64,000 bases of DNA from Phycisphaerales bacterium (GCA_014238205.1 JABABM010000009.1:1-64000); one strand, 5' to 3'; numbered from the stretch's first letter, positions 25,956 to 33,957 are shown. Program-made: numbers and translations. The notes: a model not told the origin generated them from the letters alone.

Positions 25956-26930
25956 ATGTTCATGATACTCCTGATTTCGATCTCCACGGCGGGCTGTTCC
26001 TCAAGGGATCCGGGGATCGACCTGGGGCAGGCTGAAGCCGTTATTCAATGCACTCCATACGAGTATGCGCGGATTCGAATGGGCACTCGTGTACGTATTC
26101 TCATTGATGCAGGGGATGAACACCAGGCTCGCCAGGCTGCCCAGGCGGCATTCAGGAGTATTACGCGGCTTGAAATGGTGTTGAGTGACTACAACCCGAA
26201 AAGTGAGATCCGCCTCCTCGAGGAGAAACTGCATGGCAAGCCCCATCGAGTGAGTCGGGAGTTGGCATCTGCACTGTCCCGATCACTGGAACTCTCCTCG
26301 GAAACAGGTGGAGCATTCGACGTGACCTGCGGGTCCTTGACCCGACTTTGGCGAGTTGCCTTCGAGACCGGTCAGCCCCCGGGCGACGAGGACATTTCAA
26401 CGGCCATGAAGTCCGTGGGCTGGGATCGAGTTGAAGTAGACGAACAGGCGTCAATCGTCACGTTTCACGAACAGGGAACAACCATTGATTTCGGTGGCTT
26501 CGGCAAGGGAATGGCGGCTGACGTGGCCTTGGCTGTCCTTGCAGAGCATGGCTGCAGCAGGGCATTGGTTGACATTGGTGGCGATCTTGCAATTGGAGAT
26601 CCTCCGGAAGGTCGATCCGGTTGGTCGGTCGGCATAGCGCTCGATTCAGGACGATCAACAAGGAACATGGATGCGGCCAATTGCGGGATTGCAACTTCGG
26701 GCGATTCCGAACAGTTCCTTGAGCATGGGGGCATCCGGTATTCACATGTACTGGATCCTCGGACAGGCCGGGCGTTGACTACGGGGTATGCCGTGACGGT
26801 TCTGGCAGGTGATGCAGCTACGGCTGATGCACTCGCATCCGCATTGAGTGTCCTGGGCCCGGGAAGCGGCAGCCGTTTGCCGGGATCCCTTGATGGAGTC
26901 CAGGTTGTTTCGGACTCCACGGCCCCCTAG
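25956..26930 (+). CDS. apbE: FAD:protein FMN transferase (ApbE family), lipoprotein
   Basis: A 324-residue homologue of ApbE, which transfers FMN from FAD to a threonine or serine of exported or membrane flavoproteins. Motifs are RMGTRVRILID, SDYNPKSEIRLL, DFGGFGKGMAADVAL, ALVDIGGDLAIG and HVLDPRTGRALTTGYAV. The short N-terminal sequence MILLISISTAGCSS has a lipobox, so it should be anchored on the periplasmic side of a membrane. ATGs at 25932, 25956 and 25962 are all possible; the first would overlap the start of the divergent lipoprotein gene. No target flavoprotein with an obvious flavinylation motif was noticed nearby. Confidence 0.87.
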   Translation: MFMILLISISTAGCSSRDPGIDLGQAEAVIQCTPYEYARIRMGTRVRILIDAGDEHQARQAAQAAFRSITRLEMVLSDYNPKSEIRLLEEKLHGKPHRVSRELASALSRSLELSSETGGAFDVTCGSLTRLWRVAFETGQPPGDEDISTAMKSVGWDRVEVDEQASIVTFHEQGTTIDFGGFGKGMAADVALAVLAEHGCSRALVDIGGDLAIGDPPEGRSGWSVGIALDSGRSTRNMDAANCGIATSGDSEQFLEHGGIRYSHVLDPRTGRALTTGYAVTVLAGDAATADALASALSVLGPGSGSRLPGSLDGVQVVSDSTAP

Positions 26931-27026
26931 AAAATCTTCCAGCTCAACTGCCTTTCCGGCAGCGGTTCGAGGGGCATGGCAGCGGGTGCCACCGGCATGT
27001 CACAGGGTCAAGGAGACGGAAACATA

Positions 27027-27040
27027 CGAACATCCGTTCG
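27027..27040. promoter_or_regulatory. LexA-like palindrome upstream of the hsp20 gene
   Basis: The sequence CGAACATCCGTTCG matches exactly the CGAAC-N4-GTTCG operator recognised by Gram-positive-type LexA (DinR box). It also overlaps a second inverted repeat, CGAACAT...ATGTTCG (27027-27048). It lies about 165 bases upstream of the first Hsp20 start, in an otherwise featureless 274-base gap. Whether the host's LexA uses this box is not known, so the assignment is tentative. Confidence 0.35.
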
Positions 27041-27147
27041 CATGTTCGCCATTGATGAGGTCCCATGCGGCGATTTCCATGTGCAACAGGGAAGTGGCAC
27101 GGAATCGGCATGGACTTTGTGACTGTATCAATGAGTCGCGGAGGACA

Positions 27148-27166
27148 GTTTCGAATGGTTCGAAAC
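27148..27166. promoter_or_regulatory. 19-bp palindrome just upstream of hsp20, candidate operator
   Basis: GTTTCGAATGGTTCGAAAC is a perfect 8-bp inverted repeat with a three-base spacer, ending 38 bases before the Hsp20 ATG, a typical repressor or activator position. It does not match the CIRCE element (TTAGCACTC...GAGTGCTAA) used by HrcA. It could be a heat-shock or stress operator specific to this lineage, or the 5' part of an mRNA hairpin. Confidence 0.45.
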
Positions 27167-27204
27167 ACTCCGCAGAAACAAGTCGAAACACAAGGAGAAC
27201 AGTC

Positions 27205-27651
27205 ATGACCATTTCAACCACCATGACGCCGAATACGACGGTCGCACGAGTCCAGAATCAGTTCGATCGCATTCTTGAGACTTCAAGGAATACATCGATG
27301 CTCCCAGCACTCATGCATCGAAAGGGTTTCAAGATGCCCTCCCTGAACGTCTATGAAGATGCTTCCATGATCTACGTGGAAACCGAACTTCCGGGAGTAC
27401 CCCTGGATGACGTCGATGTCACCATTGTCGGCCAACAGTTGACGATCACGGGACGACGCACACTGCTGGTTCCAGATGAGGCAGCGATTGTTGCAAAGGA
27501 ACGCGGTTCACTGAAGTTTCAGCGAAGCGTGATGCTGTCAGAACCCGTCATCGAAGAAGGAATTCAGATCAGCATGCATCGAGGAATACTGACAGTCAGC
27601 ATGCCGAAGATGACTTGGAATACGGAACATCGTTCCACGTTCACTGCCTGA
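27205..27651 (+). CDS. Hsp20/alpha-crystallin small heat-shock protein
   Basis: A 148-residue small heat-shock protein that holds unfolding proteins for refolding. The alpha-crystallin domain (about residues 45-140) starts MPSLNVYEDASMIYVETELP, continues with LDDVDVTIVGQQLTITGRR and ends with GILTVSMPK. The final I/V-x-I/V oligomerisation tail is absent. A good AAGGAG ribosome binding site precedes the ATG. A second Hsp20-like gene follows 61 bases later. The upstream gap holds two palindromes. Confidence 0.92.
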   Translation: MTISTTMTPNTTVARVQNQFDRILETSRNTSMLPALMHRKGFKMPSLNVYEDASMIYVETELPGVPLDDVDVTIVGQQLTITGRRTLLVPDEAAIVAKERGSLKFQRSVMLSEPVIEEGIQISMHRGILTVSMPKMTWNTEHRSTFTA

Positions 27652-27712
27652 TAAACGTACCAGGCAGGTACATGAACACGGAACAGGAACAATCAACATA
27701 AGGAGCCTTGAA

Positions 27713-28582
27713 ATGGCTATCAACGTACAAATCAAGGGCGACAAGAAGTTTGAAGATACAGTCGCCACCAACGAATACCGTAACGGTACTACCGTCAACA
27801 ACGCGTACACGCAGCCCTGGATCTCAGGACTCGACGCGTTCAACCCCAACCAGATGTACACGACCCCGATGCTCGACGGCATGTCTGCGCAGGCGTTCTA
27901 CGCCAACCAGGTCCCCTCGAGCTTCGCGAGCCTGTACGGAAACAGGACATTCCAGGCAGCCAATCCATTCGTGACAGGGTTCAACAGCCCGTTTGCATAC
28001 ACGAATTACGCCTCGACTCCATTCTCGACGGCCCAGTACGCCACGACACCATCATCCCTCGCGATGATGAATGCCCAGGCTGACCTGGCAACCGCCTCAA
28101 GGATGAACAACTGGCAGAGCACGATTGACCCGATGTTCGCCGCCTGGAAAACTGCAGCACAGCAGGCTCTCCAGTTTGCATCAAATACTCCGTACTGGAG
28201 CACGGCTGCTCAGCAGGCAACACAGTACGCATCAATGATGCCCGTAGACATCTATGAAACAGAAGATGAGTTCATTCTTCTCACCGACATTCCAGGTGCC
28301 TCGATCGAGGACATCAGCATTCTTGTCGAAGAGAGCATGCTCATCATCAAGGGCACGGTCAAACCGGTCAGTTGGGAAAATTTCGCCATGAAGGATAATG
28401 CCGTCGCACTTCTCCAGGAGAAGCCGGCAATCAGGAATATTCATCGCACCTTCCCAATCAGCACCAATGTCCTGGTCGACAAGCTCGCGGCCAGGCTCAG
28501 TGACGGTGTGCTCACCATCACGCTGCCCAAGGTGAAGGCCAACTGCACTTCGACACGTCGAGTCGCAGTCGCCAACGCCTGA
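27713..28582 (+). CDS. Hsp20-type chaperone with long Gln/Asn/Tyr/Ala-rich N-terminal region
   Basis: A 289-residue protein whose last about 115 residues form an alpha-crystallin domain (MPVDIYETEDEFILLTDIPG, EDISILVEESMLIIKGTV, LSDGVLTITLPK). The first about 170 residues are unlike standard small heat-shock proteins: low-complexity and rich in Ala, Gln, Asn, Thr, Tyr, Phe and Ser with almost no charge (for example AYTQPWISGLDAFNPNQMYT and TPFSTAQYATTPSSLAMMNA). Such composition is typical of prion-like or condensate-forming regions. A strong AAGGAG ribosome binding site precedes it and an intrinsic terminator follows. Confidence 0.85.
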   Translation: MAINVQIKGDKKFEDTVATNEYRNGTTVNNAYTQPWISGLDAFNPNQMYTTPMLDGMSAQAFYANQVPSSFASLYGNRTFQAANPFVTGFNSPFAYTNYASTPFSTAQYATTPSSLAMMNAQADLATASRMNNWQSTIDPMFAAWKTAAQQALQFASNTPYWSTAAQQATQYASMMPVDIYETEDEFILLTDIPGASIEDISILVEESMLIIKGTVKPVSWENFAMKDNAVALLQEKPAIRNIHRTFPISTNVLVDKLAARLSDGVLTITLPKVKANCTSTRRVAVANA

Positions 28583-28606
28583 CAGGAAGGTCATCTTCAT
28601 GACCAC

Positions 28607-28650
28607 GATGCCGGCCGGTCCAAGGCTTGACCGGCCGGCATCATTTTTAT
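28607..28650 (+). terminator. Intrinsic terminator after the two Hsp20 genes
   Basis: A perfect 14-bp GC-rich stem (GATGCCGGCCGGTC and its complement) with an eight-base loop is followed by ATTTTTAT on the plus strand, 24 bases after the stop codon of the second Hsp20 gene. This closes the two-gene heat-shock transcript. Confidence 0.93.
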
Positions 28651-28785
28651 TCCTGCCGGCATGCCAGGGGCTCGCGGTCACGAGCCCCTGTCCGTTTCAT
28701 GGCAGAGGGATTCTCAGGAGTCGGGGATCTTCCCCAATCCAGCGAGCATGAGTACCATGCAACCTTGAACAAGGAGACACCCTGG

Positions 28786-29367
28786 ATGTCTGAATCCACT
28801 GTACGTCCGGCTGACCTGCAGCAACTCATGCGGGAGAAGCGATGGATCTTTCTTGCGGAGGGAATACTGCTCCTCTGCGGGGGTTTCTTCGCGATCATCA
28901 TGCCGATGGTGATGTCAACACTGGTGGCGTACTTTCTCGGTTGGATGTCGATCGTGGTTGGTGTCCTGCTGTTCGTCCGTTCAGCGGTAACCGGCCCTTC
29001 GGAGGATCGCCTGTCCACCCTGGTGACCGGGGTTCTCTTTGGGATCATCGGCATCGTTCTCATCGCCTGGCCCTTCAAGGGGCTCGAGGGAATCACGCTC
29101 CTGATGGCCGGCTTCTGCATACTTCGAGGCCTGATGGATCTGTCCGGAAAGCCTGTTCGGCATTCTTCAACTCCAGGTCTCCAGGTGCTTTCGGGTATCG
29201 CCGGAATCGTGCTGGGCGTGCTCCTCCTCCTCTGGTGGCCGGGAGATGCCTTGTGGGCAGTTGGCCTGCTCTTCGGGATTCAACTGATCTTCATGGGGTG
29301 TGGATTGCTGGCGATCTGGAACAGTCTTGATCATCCACTGGCAGGGAAGACCCCGGTCGGAGCCTGA
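28786..29367 (+). CDS. HdeD-family membrane protein
   Basis: A 193-residue protein made almost entirely of six hydrophobic helices, matching the HdeD family linked to acid stress in enteric bacteria. Family pattern: LAEGILLLCGGFFAIIMP, GWMSIVVGVLLFVRSA, VLFGIIGIVLIAWP, GLQVLSGIAGIVLGVLLLLW and ALWAVGLLFGIQLIFMG. The ATG follows an AAGGAG ribosome binding site. The function of HdeD proteins is poorly understood; the setting beside Hsp20 genes and a sigma factor suggests a general stress role. Confidence 0.87.
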   Translation: MSESTVRPADLQQLMREKRWIFLAEGILLLCGGFFAIIMPMVMSTLVAYFLGWMSIVVGVLLFVRSAVTGPSEDRLSTLVTGVLFGIIGIVLIAWPFKGLEGITLLMAGFCILRGLMDLSGKPVRHSSTPGLQVLSGIAGIVLGVLLLLWWPGDALWAVGLLFGIQLIFMGCGLLAIWNSLDHPLAGKTPVGA

Positions 29368-29375
29368 AGGAGCTG

Positions 29376-30254
29376 TCAGCCGACACGGCGATCGTGCTTG
29401 ACGTTCGGTTGATCAACGTAGGTGGTCGGCAGAACATGCTTGAAGCCGCGTTTCAGTCCTTCAAGTGCATCACGTTCAATCTGTCTCACCCGTTCACGAG
29501 TCAGTCCGACCACGCGGCCGATCTGCTTCAGGGTCATGGGAGGCCGGCCATCAAGGCCGAATCGCATGTCCAGGACCTGCTCCTCGATCGGTTCAAGTTC
29601 CTTGAGGAGAAGGCGTACTTTCTGAAGATCATCCTTCGAGGCCGTCAGGTCTTCAGGACCACTGGTGCCTGCAGGGTGCATGTCGAGAACATGATGTCGA
29701 TCTGAATCGTTGTTCCGCCCAAGCCCGCCTGGCTGCTGCAGGCATGCAAGAGTTCGTTCCAGAACAGGCAACTTGTTGACAGGCATGTTCATGGCATCCG
29801 CAACTTCCTTGCTCGTCGGACACCTCCCATGCTTCGTTTCAAGCTCGCGTACGGTACGTTTCAATGCTGCCATTCGTTGCATCATGTATGAAGGAACGTG
29901 CATTGGCATCCTGTGGCGACTCCAGGATCGCTTGACCGTCTTTCGAATCCACCATGTTGCATAGGTGGAGAATCGATGTCCATACGCCGGGTCGAATCGC
30001 TCGACGGCCCTGATGAGCCCGATGTTTCCCTCGTCAATGAGTTCAAGCAGTGAGAGTCCAGGGGTCTGGTAATGCTTGCAGATGCTGACGACGAGTCGCA
30101 GATTCGCGGCGATCATTCTGCACCGGGATTCTTCGCAGTTGTCATTGATGATCTTCCAGGAAAGTTCACGTTCTTCCTGGGCGGTCAACAACGGTACGCG
30201 AGCAATCTCGCGAAGATACGTTTCAAGATCATTTCGTGGAGCACTGCTGGTCAT
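29376..30254 (-). CDS. RNA polymerase sigma factor, sigma-70 group 2/3 (RpoH/RpoS-like)
   Basis: A 292-residue alternative sigma factor. Region 1.2 is [20 protein letters not shown]. Region 2 has [35 protein letters not shown] and [19 protein letters not shown]. Region 3 starts [18 protein letters not shown]. Region 4 ends with the promoter-binding helix-turn-helix [20 protein letters not shown]. It lacks the long region 1.1 of housekeeping sigma. The start ATG has a GGAGG ribosome binding site. It is convergent with the HdeD-like gene (eight-base gap); its neighbourhood suggests it may control the stress genes. The 552-base gap upstream holds a minus-strand terminator and an RNA candidate. 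Confidence 0.92.
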   Translation of the reverse strand: MTSSAPRNDLETYLREIARVPLLTAQEERELSWKIINDNCEESRCRMIAANLRLVVSICKHYQTPGLSLLELIDEGNIGLIRAVERFDPAYGHRFSTYATWWIRKTVKRSWSRHRMPMHVPSYMMQRMAALKRTVRELETKHGRCPTSKEVADAMNMPVNKLPVLERTLACLQQPGGLGRNNDSDRHHVLDMHPAGTSGPEDLTASKDDLQKVRLLLKELEPIEEQVLDMRFGLDGRPPMTLKQIGRVVGLTRERVRQIERDALEGLKRGFKHVLPTTYVDQPNVKHDRRVG

Positions 30255-30535
30255 GGAGCCTCCGCTGTTTGGAGCACAGTTGCCGCGCAGTACATCCATC
30301 AGGTACAGCAAGCGGTCCCGGACTCCGGGGTGGAAACTGGGTTGTAGAAGCCGTGGACCATGGAAGCGGGTCCGTGCCCGGCCAGAAGAGAGATGTCCCC
30401 GTGGAAGAGACCAGTTCCCCAACTGATTTCCACAACGGTTGGTCCTGTTACGGAGCCGGTTCGATCAAGGTTCGTGCAGTTGAGCCACACGTGGGTCTGC
30501 AACTGTTTAGAGGTGTTTGTGGAAGTCCCAGGAGC

Positions 30536-30700
30536 AAAAAAAGGGACACCGCGGCACGAAGTCGCGGTGTTCCGGGAGGAGAGAAGAGAGAGACGTGTTC
30601 AGGTGGCAGGGGAAGTAGAAAGGAGCCTTGTGTGGTCCTGGGTTGGCCACCAAGGAGAGAATCAGGGGTCCCTGACTTCCTTTCAGGTATCCGAGAAAAA
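30536..30700 (-). ncRNA. Structured minus-strand RNA candidate ending in an intrinsic terminator
   Basis: On the minus strand a perfect 8-bp stem ACACCGCG/CGCGGTGT (30546-30570) is followed by CCC and seven Ts (complement of the A-run at 30536-30542), a good intrinsic terminator. No minus-strand gene lies upstream. The about 130 bases before it can fold: CCTTG-GTGG pairs with CCAC-ACAAGG, GGAAGT with ACTTCC, and TCAGGG with CCCTGA. This suggests a small RNA of roughly 150-200 nt or a terminated leader of the sigma-factor gene 280 bases downstream. I could not match it to 6S, SRP or tmRNA motifs by eye. The rest of the 30255-30806 gap appears non-coding. Confidence 0.45.
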
Positions 30701-30806
30701 TCAGATGAGTCTTCCAATACGTGGCTGGATAGGGCATAAATGCCTTCTCATGGTTATTTCATGATGCCGACGATGGTATAAGACAGTTTGGAACGCCCCT
30801 ATCGCC

Positions 30807-32249
30807 ATGTCGGATCTGCACCAGGACATCAAGTTTGAGACTCGTGAAACAGCCCGGCTGTGGCGTCGGGAAGTCTTTAGTTCCCGTGCATGGGCAAGGC
30901 ATGGCCTCTTCGTGGTCGCGGCTGTCCTGACGGGGCTGGTCGCCTGGTATTTTCAGCAGGCAGAAGTATGGGGACGGGACTGGTTCAAGTTCCTCCAGGG
31001 AGAAGCTGGACTCTTCGGAAGCGAGTGGCGGATGCCGGGGATACTTGGAATCCTGGTTCCAATGCTTGTGGTGACCGGCAGCATGCTGCTGATCATGCAG
31101 CTGCGGGATCGGTTCTATTCCGGTACGGAGGGAACAGGGATCCCACAGGCGATCGCCGCCCTGAAGACTCCAGAAGGTCCAATTCGAAACATGATGCTGT
31201 CCTGGCGGATCGCCATCGGCAAGATCCTCCTGTTGACCATTGGTCTCTTTTCTGGAATGACCATCGGTCGGGAAGGGCCATCAGTGCATGTGGGCGCATG
31301 CCTGATGTATCTCATCACGAAGATCACGCATTACCCGGCACACCTTGTCCGACGTGGCCTCATTCTGGGTGGAGGAGGTGCCGGCATTGCCGCGGCATTC
31401 AACGCCCCGATTGCCGGAATCATCTTCGCTTTCGAAGAGATTGGTCGTTCATTCGAGAAGAACAACGCAGGAACCGTGATCCGAACCGTGATCCTTGCAT
31501 CAGTGGTCGTCGTTCTTCTGCTCGGAAAGGACTACCTCTTCTATGGGGAGGTGGATATCGATGCCGGCAACTGGACCCTGCTCCAATGGAGCTCGATTCT
31601 CTTCATAGGAGTCATTGGCGGGTTTCTCGGTGGTTTCTTCGCACAATGCGTCGTAAAGGGCACGAGGGTTGTCGGCTGCTGCATGAAATGGAACATCTGG
31701 ATCACGCCACTCGTCATCGGTGCCTCCCTCGCGTTGCTCGGCCTGGTCTCCGGGGGCGAGACGTATGGAAGCGGATTTCCACAGGCCGAGGCCATCCTGA
31801 TACCTGACGCGGAAGGAAACACGTGGTCGGCTCCGTGGCACTACGCGCCTTTGAAGGCTTGTGCCTCCTTCTTCAGTCTCATCAGCGGGATTCCAGGCGG
31901 GTTGTTCGACCCGAGCCTTTCAGTTGGTGCAGGACTCGGGCAGACATTTGTTCCTGTCATGGATCAATTTCTTCCCGGGATCGCTCCCCAGGCCGTCATC
32001 ATGATGTTCATGGTCGCCTACTTCACGGGAGTCGTGCAGAGCCCACTGACCTGTGGAGTCATCATGATCGAGATGACCGGGGCAAGGCACATGACGATCC
32101 CGCTGCTGTTGACGGCAGTCGTGGCCTATGAATGTTCCCGGCTGATCTGTCGGACGGCCATCTACGAGGCCCTGGCCGACATCTTCCTCGGGCATGTCGA
32201 GCAGTGTGGCCCGACGCCTCCAGGGAAGAATCAACAGGCTGCGAAGTAG
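30807..32249 (+). CDS. clcA: ClC-family chloride/proton antiporter
   Basis: A 480-residue inner-membrane ClC protein. Selectivity-filter motifs are in place: GTGIPQAIAAL (GSGIP position), GREGPSVHVGA containing the gating glutamate, GGLFDPSLSVGAGLG (GxFxP) and a late RTAIYEAL with the central tyrosine. The gating Glu suggests a proton-coupled exchanger, and the lack of C-terminal CBS domains matches E. coli ClcA. In bacteria such exchangers support extreme acid resistance, consistent with the nearby HdeD and Hsp20 genes. Its last 19 bases overlap the convergent PilZ-like gene. Confidence 0.92.
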   Translation: MSDLHQDIKFETRETARLWRREVFSSRAWARHGLFVVAAVLTGLVAWYFQQAEVWGRDWFKFLQGEAGLFGSEWRMPGILGILVPMLVVTGSMLLIMQLRDRFYSGTEGTGIPQAIAALKTPEGPIRNMMLSWRIAIGKILLLTIGLFSGMTIGREGPSVHVGACLMYLITKITHYPAHLVRRGLILGGGGAGIAAAFNAPIAGIIFAFEEIGRSFEKNNAGTVIRTVILASVVVVLLLGKDYLFYGEVDIDAGNWTLLQWSSILFIGVIGGFLGGFFAQCVVKGTRVVGCCMKWNIWITPLVIGASLALLGLVSGGETYGSGFPQAEAILIPDAEGNTWSAPWHYAPLKACASFFSLISGIPGGLFDPSLSVGAGLGQTFVPVMDQFLPGIAPQAVIMMFMVAYFTGVVQSPLTCGVIMIEMTGARHMTIPLLLTAVVAYECSRLICRTAIYEALADIFLGHVEQCGPTPPGKNQQAAK

Positions 32250-32590
32250 CGAAGCCCGACATGGTAATTCGTGCCGACACGTCGGCACCATGCAACGATG
32301 ACCGAGGCTCGACCCGGAGTTCCACCCGGAAGCCGGGTACGGATCCTGCCAGTCATCCCTTCCATCAATGGGACGGTGCTTCGTACAAGTCCGCCACCTC
32401 CGCTTTCATTGATGAGGACGTATCGGCCCGGCATTCCAGGAATGGCGTGCCAGTCGATGACAAGTTCATCAGATGCCGGCGATCGATCTTCATCGCGTCG
32501 TTCACCTGTTGCAGCATCGCTTGATGCTGAATCGAAGATAAAGTCATGGAGCATGCTTCGGACAATCACATCCATGCCCATGGTGTGCAA
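32231..32590 (-). CDS. Small PilZ-like domain protein
   Basis: A protein of about 119 residues. The signature of cyclic-di-GMP-binding PilZ domains is recognisable: an RxxxR motif in ERRDEDR, about 30 residues later N-x-S-x-x-G in INESGGGG, and the terminal beta strands VIVAWCRRVG...YHVGLRYF. I infer a stand-alone PilZ effector, which would bind cyclic-di-GMP and act on surface or motility functions. The start is uncertain because three ATGs lie within the first six codons (MHTMGM). Its 3' end overlaps clcA by 19 bases. Alignment quality is modest, so the call is tentative. Confidence 0.6.
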   Translation of the reverse strand: MHTMGMDVIVRSMLHDFIFDSASSDAATGERRDEDRSPASDELVIDWHAIPGMPGRYVLINESGGGGLVRSTVPLMEGMTGRIRTRLPGGTPGRASVIVAWCRRVGTNYHVGLRYFAAC

Positions 32591-32658
32591 ACCTGCTCAT
32601 CAAAAACCGGGCCCGAGGTGTTCAGGCTGTAGGGTCTGGTTGCGTCATGCAGCCTTGA

Positions 32659-33696
32659 TCAACAGGATTGAGTCGTAGAAAGCTGCCTGGCCTGTTCCTC
32701 GGCGTGATAGGAACTTCGTACGAGTGGACCGGATTCAACGACCTTGAATCCCATGCCCAGCCCGATGGACCTGTAGGTTTCGAATTGCCTTGGCGGAACC
32801 CAGCGATCGACTGGAAGGTGGTTTCGCGTGGGTTGGAGATATTGTCCTACGGTCAGAATGTCGGTGTCAGCCTGTGTCCGGATGTCGTCCATGACTTCAT
32901 GCACTTCGTCATCTCGTTCCCCGATGCCGACCATGATGCTCGTCTTGGAAACCAATCCCTGACTCTTGATATGGGCAAGGACCTCGAGTGATCGTTCGTA
33001 CCTGGCCTGTGGTCGCACGGCGGGATGCATGCGTTGCACGGTCTCCATGTTGTGCGAGAGAATCTCAGGTCCCGCTTCGACTACGACCTGCAGATCATCG
33101 AGGTTGCCCTTGAAATCGCCGACAAGTGTTTCAACGGACAGGTCGGGGCAGGCATCGTGAACCCGGTGAATCGTTTCGGCCCAGATAGCGGCTCCGCCGT
33201 CGGGCAGGTCATCACGATCAACCGAGGTGATGACAACATGCGTCAGGCCGGTTCGGGACAATGCATCGGCTACCCGCCTGGGTTCATCAAGGTCCACCTT
33301 TCCAGGTCGTCCTGTCTTGACGTTGCAGAACCCACAGGATCTCGTGCAGGTATCACCGAGGATCATGATGGTTGCCGTGCCTCGGCTCCAGCATTCACCG
33401 ATATTCGGGCAGGAGGCCTCCTCGCAAACCGTGTGGAGGCTGTTGGCCTTGATCAAGTCCCGTGTTCTTGTGAACTCATCGCCACCAGGAGCTTGTGCCC
33501 TGATCCAGGCCGGTTTCCTCTCCTGCCTGAGTGACTGATTGTCCTGGCCCAGGTTGTTGAGAATCATCGAGTTCAGGTCCACGAGCCCTTCGCCGACATG
33601 TTGCCGGGCTGTATCTCCCCCAAGGGGGCGTGGATGCCTCATGAGGGTGGCATCTGGGCGTGGGGGGACGGATTTTCCTGATATGGAACTCGCCAT
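32659..33696 (-). CDS. lipA: Lipoyl synthase
   Basis: A 345-residue radical-SAM enzyme that inserts two sulfurs into octanoyl-lysine on lipoyl domains of 2-oxoacid dehydrogenases. Both iron-sulfur clusters are recognisable: the auxiliary cluster ligands CEEASCPNIGEC (Cys91, 96, 102) with the C-terminal RSSYHA serine, and the SAM-binding CTRSCGFC (Cys117, 121, 124). The first about 40 residues extend beyond most LipA proteins; internal starts such as the ATG encoding MILNNLGQDN are possible. No lipB or dehydrogenase gene adjoins it. It is divergent from the exopolysaccharide operon. Confidence 0.95.
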   Translation of the reverse strand: MASSISGKSVPPRPDATLMRHPRPLGGDTARQHVGEGLVDLNSMILNNLGQDNQSLRQERKPAWIRAQAPGGDEFTRTRDLIKANSLHTVCEEASCPNIGECWSRGTATIMILGDTCTRSCGFCNVKTGRPGKVDLDEPRRVADALSRTGLTHVVITSVDRDDLPDGGAAIWAETIHRVHDACPDLSVETLVGDFKGNLDDLQVVVEAGPEILSHNMETVQRMHPAVRPQARYERSLEVLAHIKSQGLVSKTSIMVGIGERDDEVHEVMDDIRTQADTDILTVGQYLQPTRNHLPVDRWVPPRQFETYRSIGLGMGFKVVESGPLVRSSYHAEEQARQLSTTQSC

Positions 33697-33836
33697 GGTG
33701 GGGATTGTACCCCCCCCTGATTGTCACAGAGGAGGTTTCACGGCTGCAGGGCTTGTTGAAGGCGCAGAAATGATGCTCTCGGGGTCTGATAACAGGGCAG
33801 TTCACTCTCTTGGGTGTCCTCTGGCTCAACCAAGGG

Positions 33837-33930
33837 GCCTCATCAAGTCGATGTGAGGCTCTACGGTGGCTCTTTCGTGGCACCGTCGCTGTCGTGCCGG
33901 GATGGGCGGCCCCATTCCAAGTTGTTTTTT
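33837..33930 (+). promoter_or_regulatory. Candidate attenuator/riboswitch leader of the exopolysaccharide operon
   Basis: Three successive hairpins precede the export-protein gene. Hairpin one is GCCT-CATC/GATG-TG-AGGC (33837-33859). ACGGTG (33863-33868) can pair with CACCGT (33881-33886), but the same bases are used by GGCAC/GTGCC (33879-33898), so two folds exclude each other. Immediately after follows GGGATGGG-CGGC-CCCATTCC (33899-33918) and then AAGTTG plus six Ts ending at 33930, an intrinsic-terminator shape 27 bases before the ATG at 33958. The layout is that of transcription attenuation. The ligand or sensor is unknown; I saw no known riboswitch consensus. Confidence 0.5.
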
Positions 33931-33957
33931 AGGGTCAAGAACGCGAACTCGCCAGTC

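Noticed and set aside
27140-27170. CIRCE heat-shock element before hsp20
   Set aside because: The palindrome here does not match the TTAGCACTC-N9-GAGTGCTAA consensus.
26848-27204. N-terminal extension of the Hsp20 frame upstream of 27205
   Set aside because: It would overlap the end of apbE and the palindromes; the ATG at 27205 has a strong ribosome binding site and gives the standard length.
30571-30700. 6S RNA, SRP RNA or tmRNA identity for the minus-strand RNA
   Set aside because: The SRP apical-loop and tmRNA tRNA-like signatures are not visible and a 6S assignment cannot be made by eye, so it is left unnamed.
30507-30737. Small minus-strand open frame (76 codons) across the RNA candidate
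   Set aside because: No ribosome binding site or homology-like motif, and its 3' part spans the terminator stem; RNA structure explains the region better.
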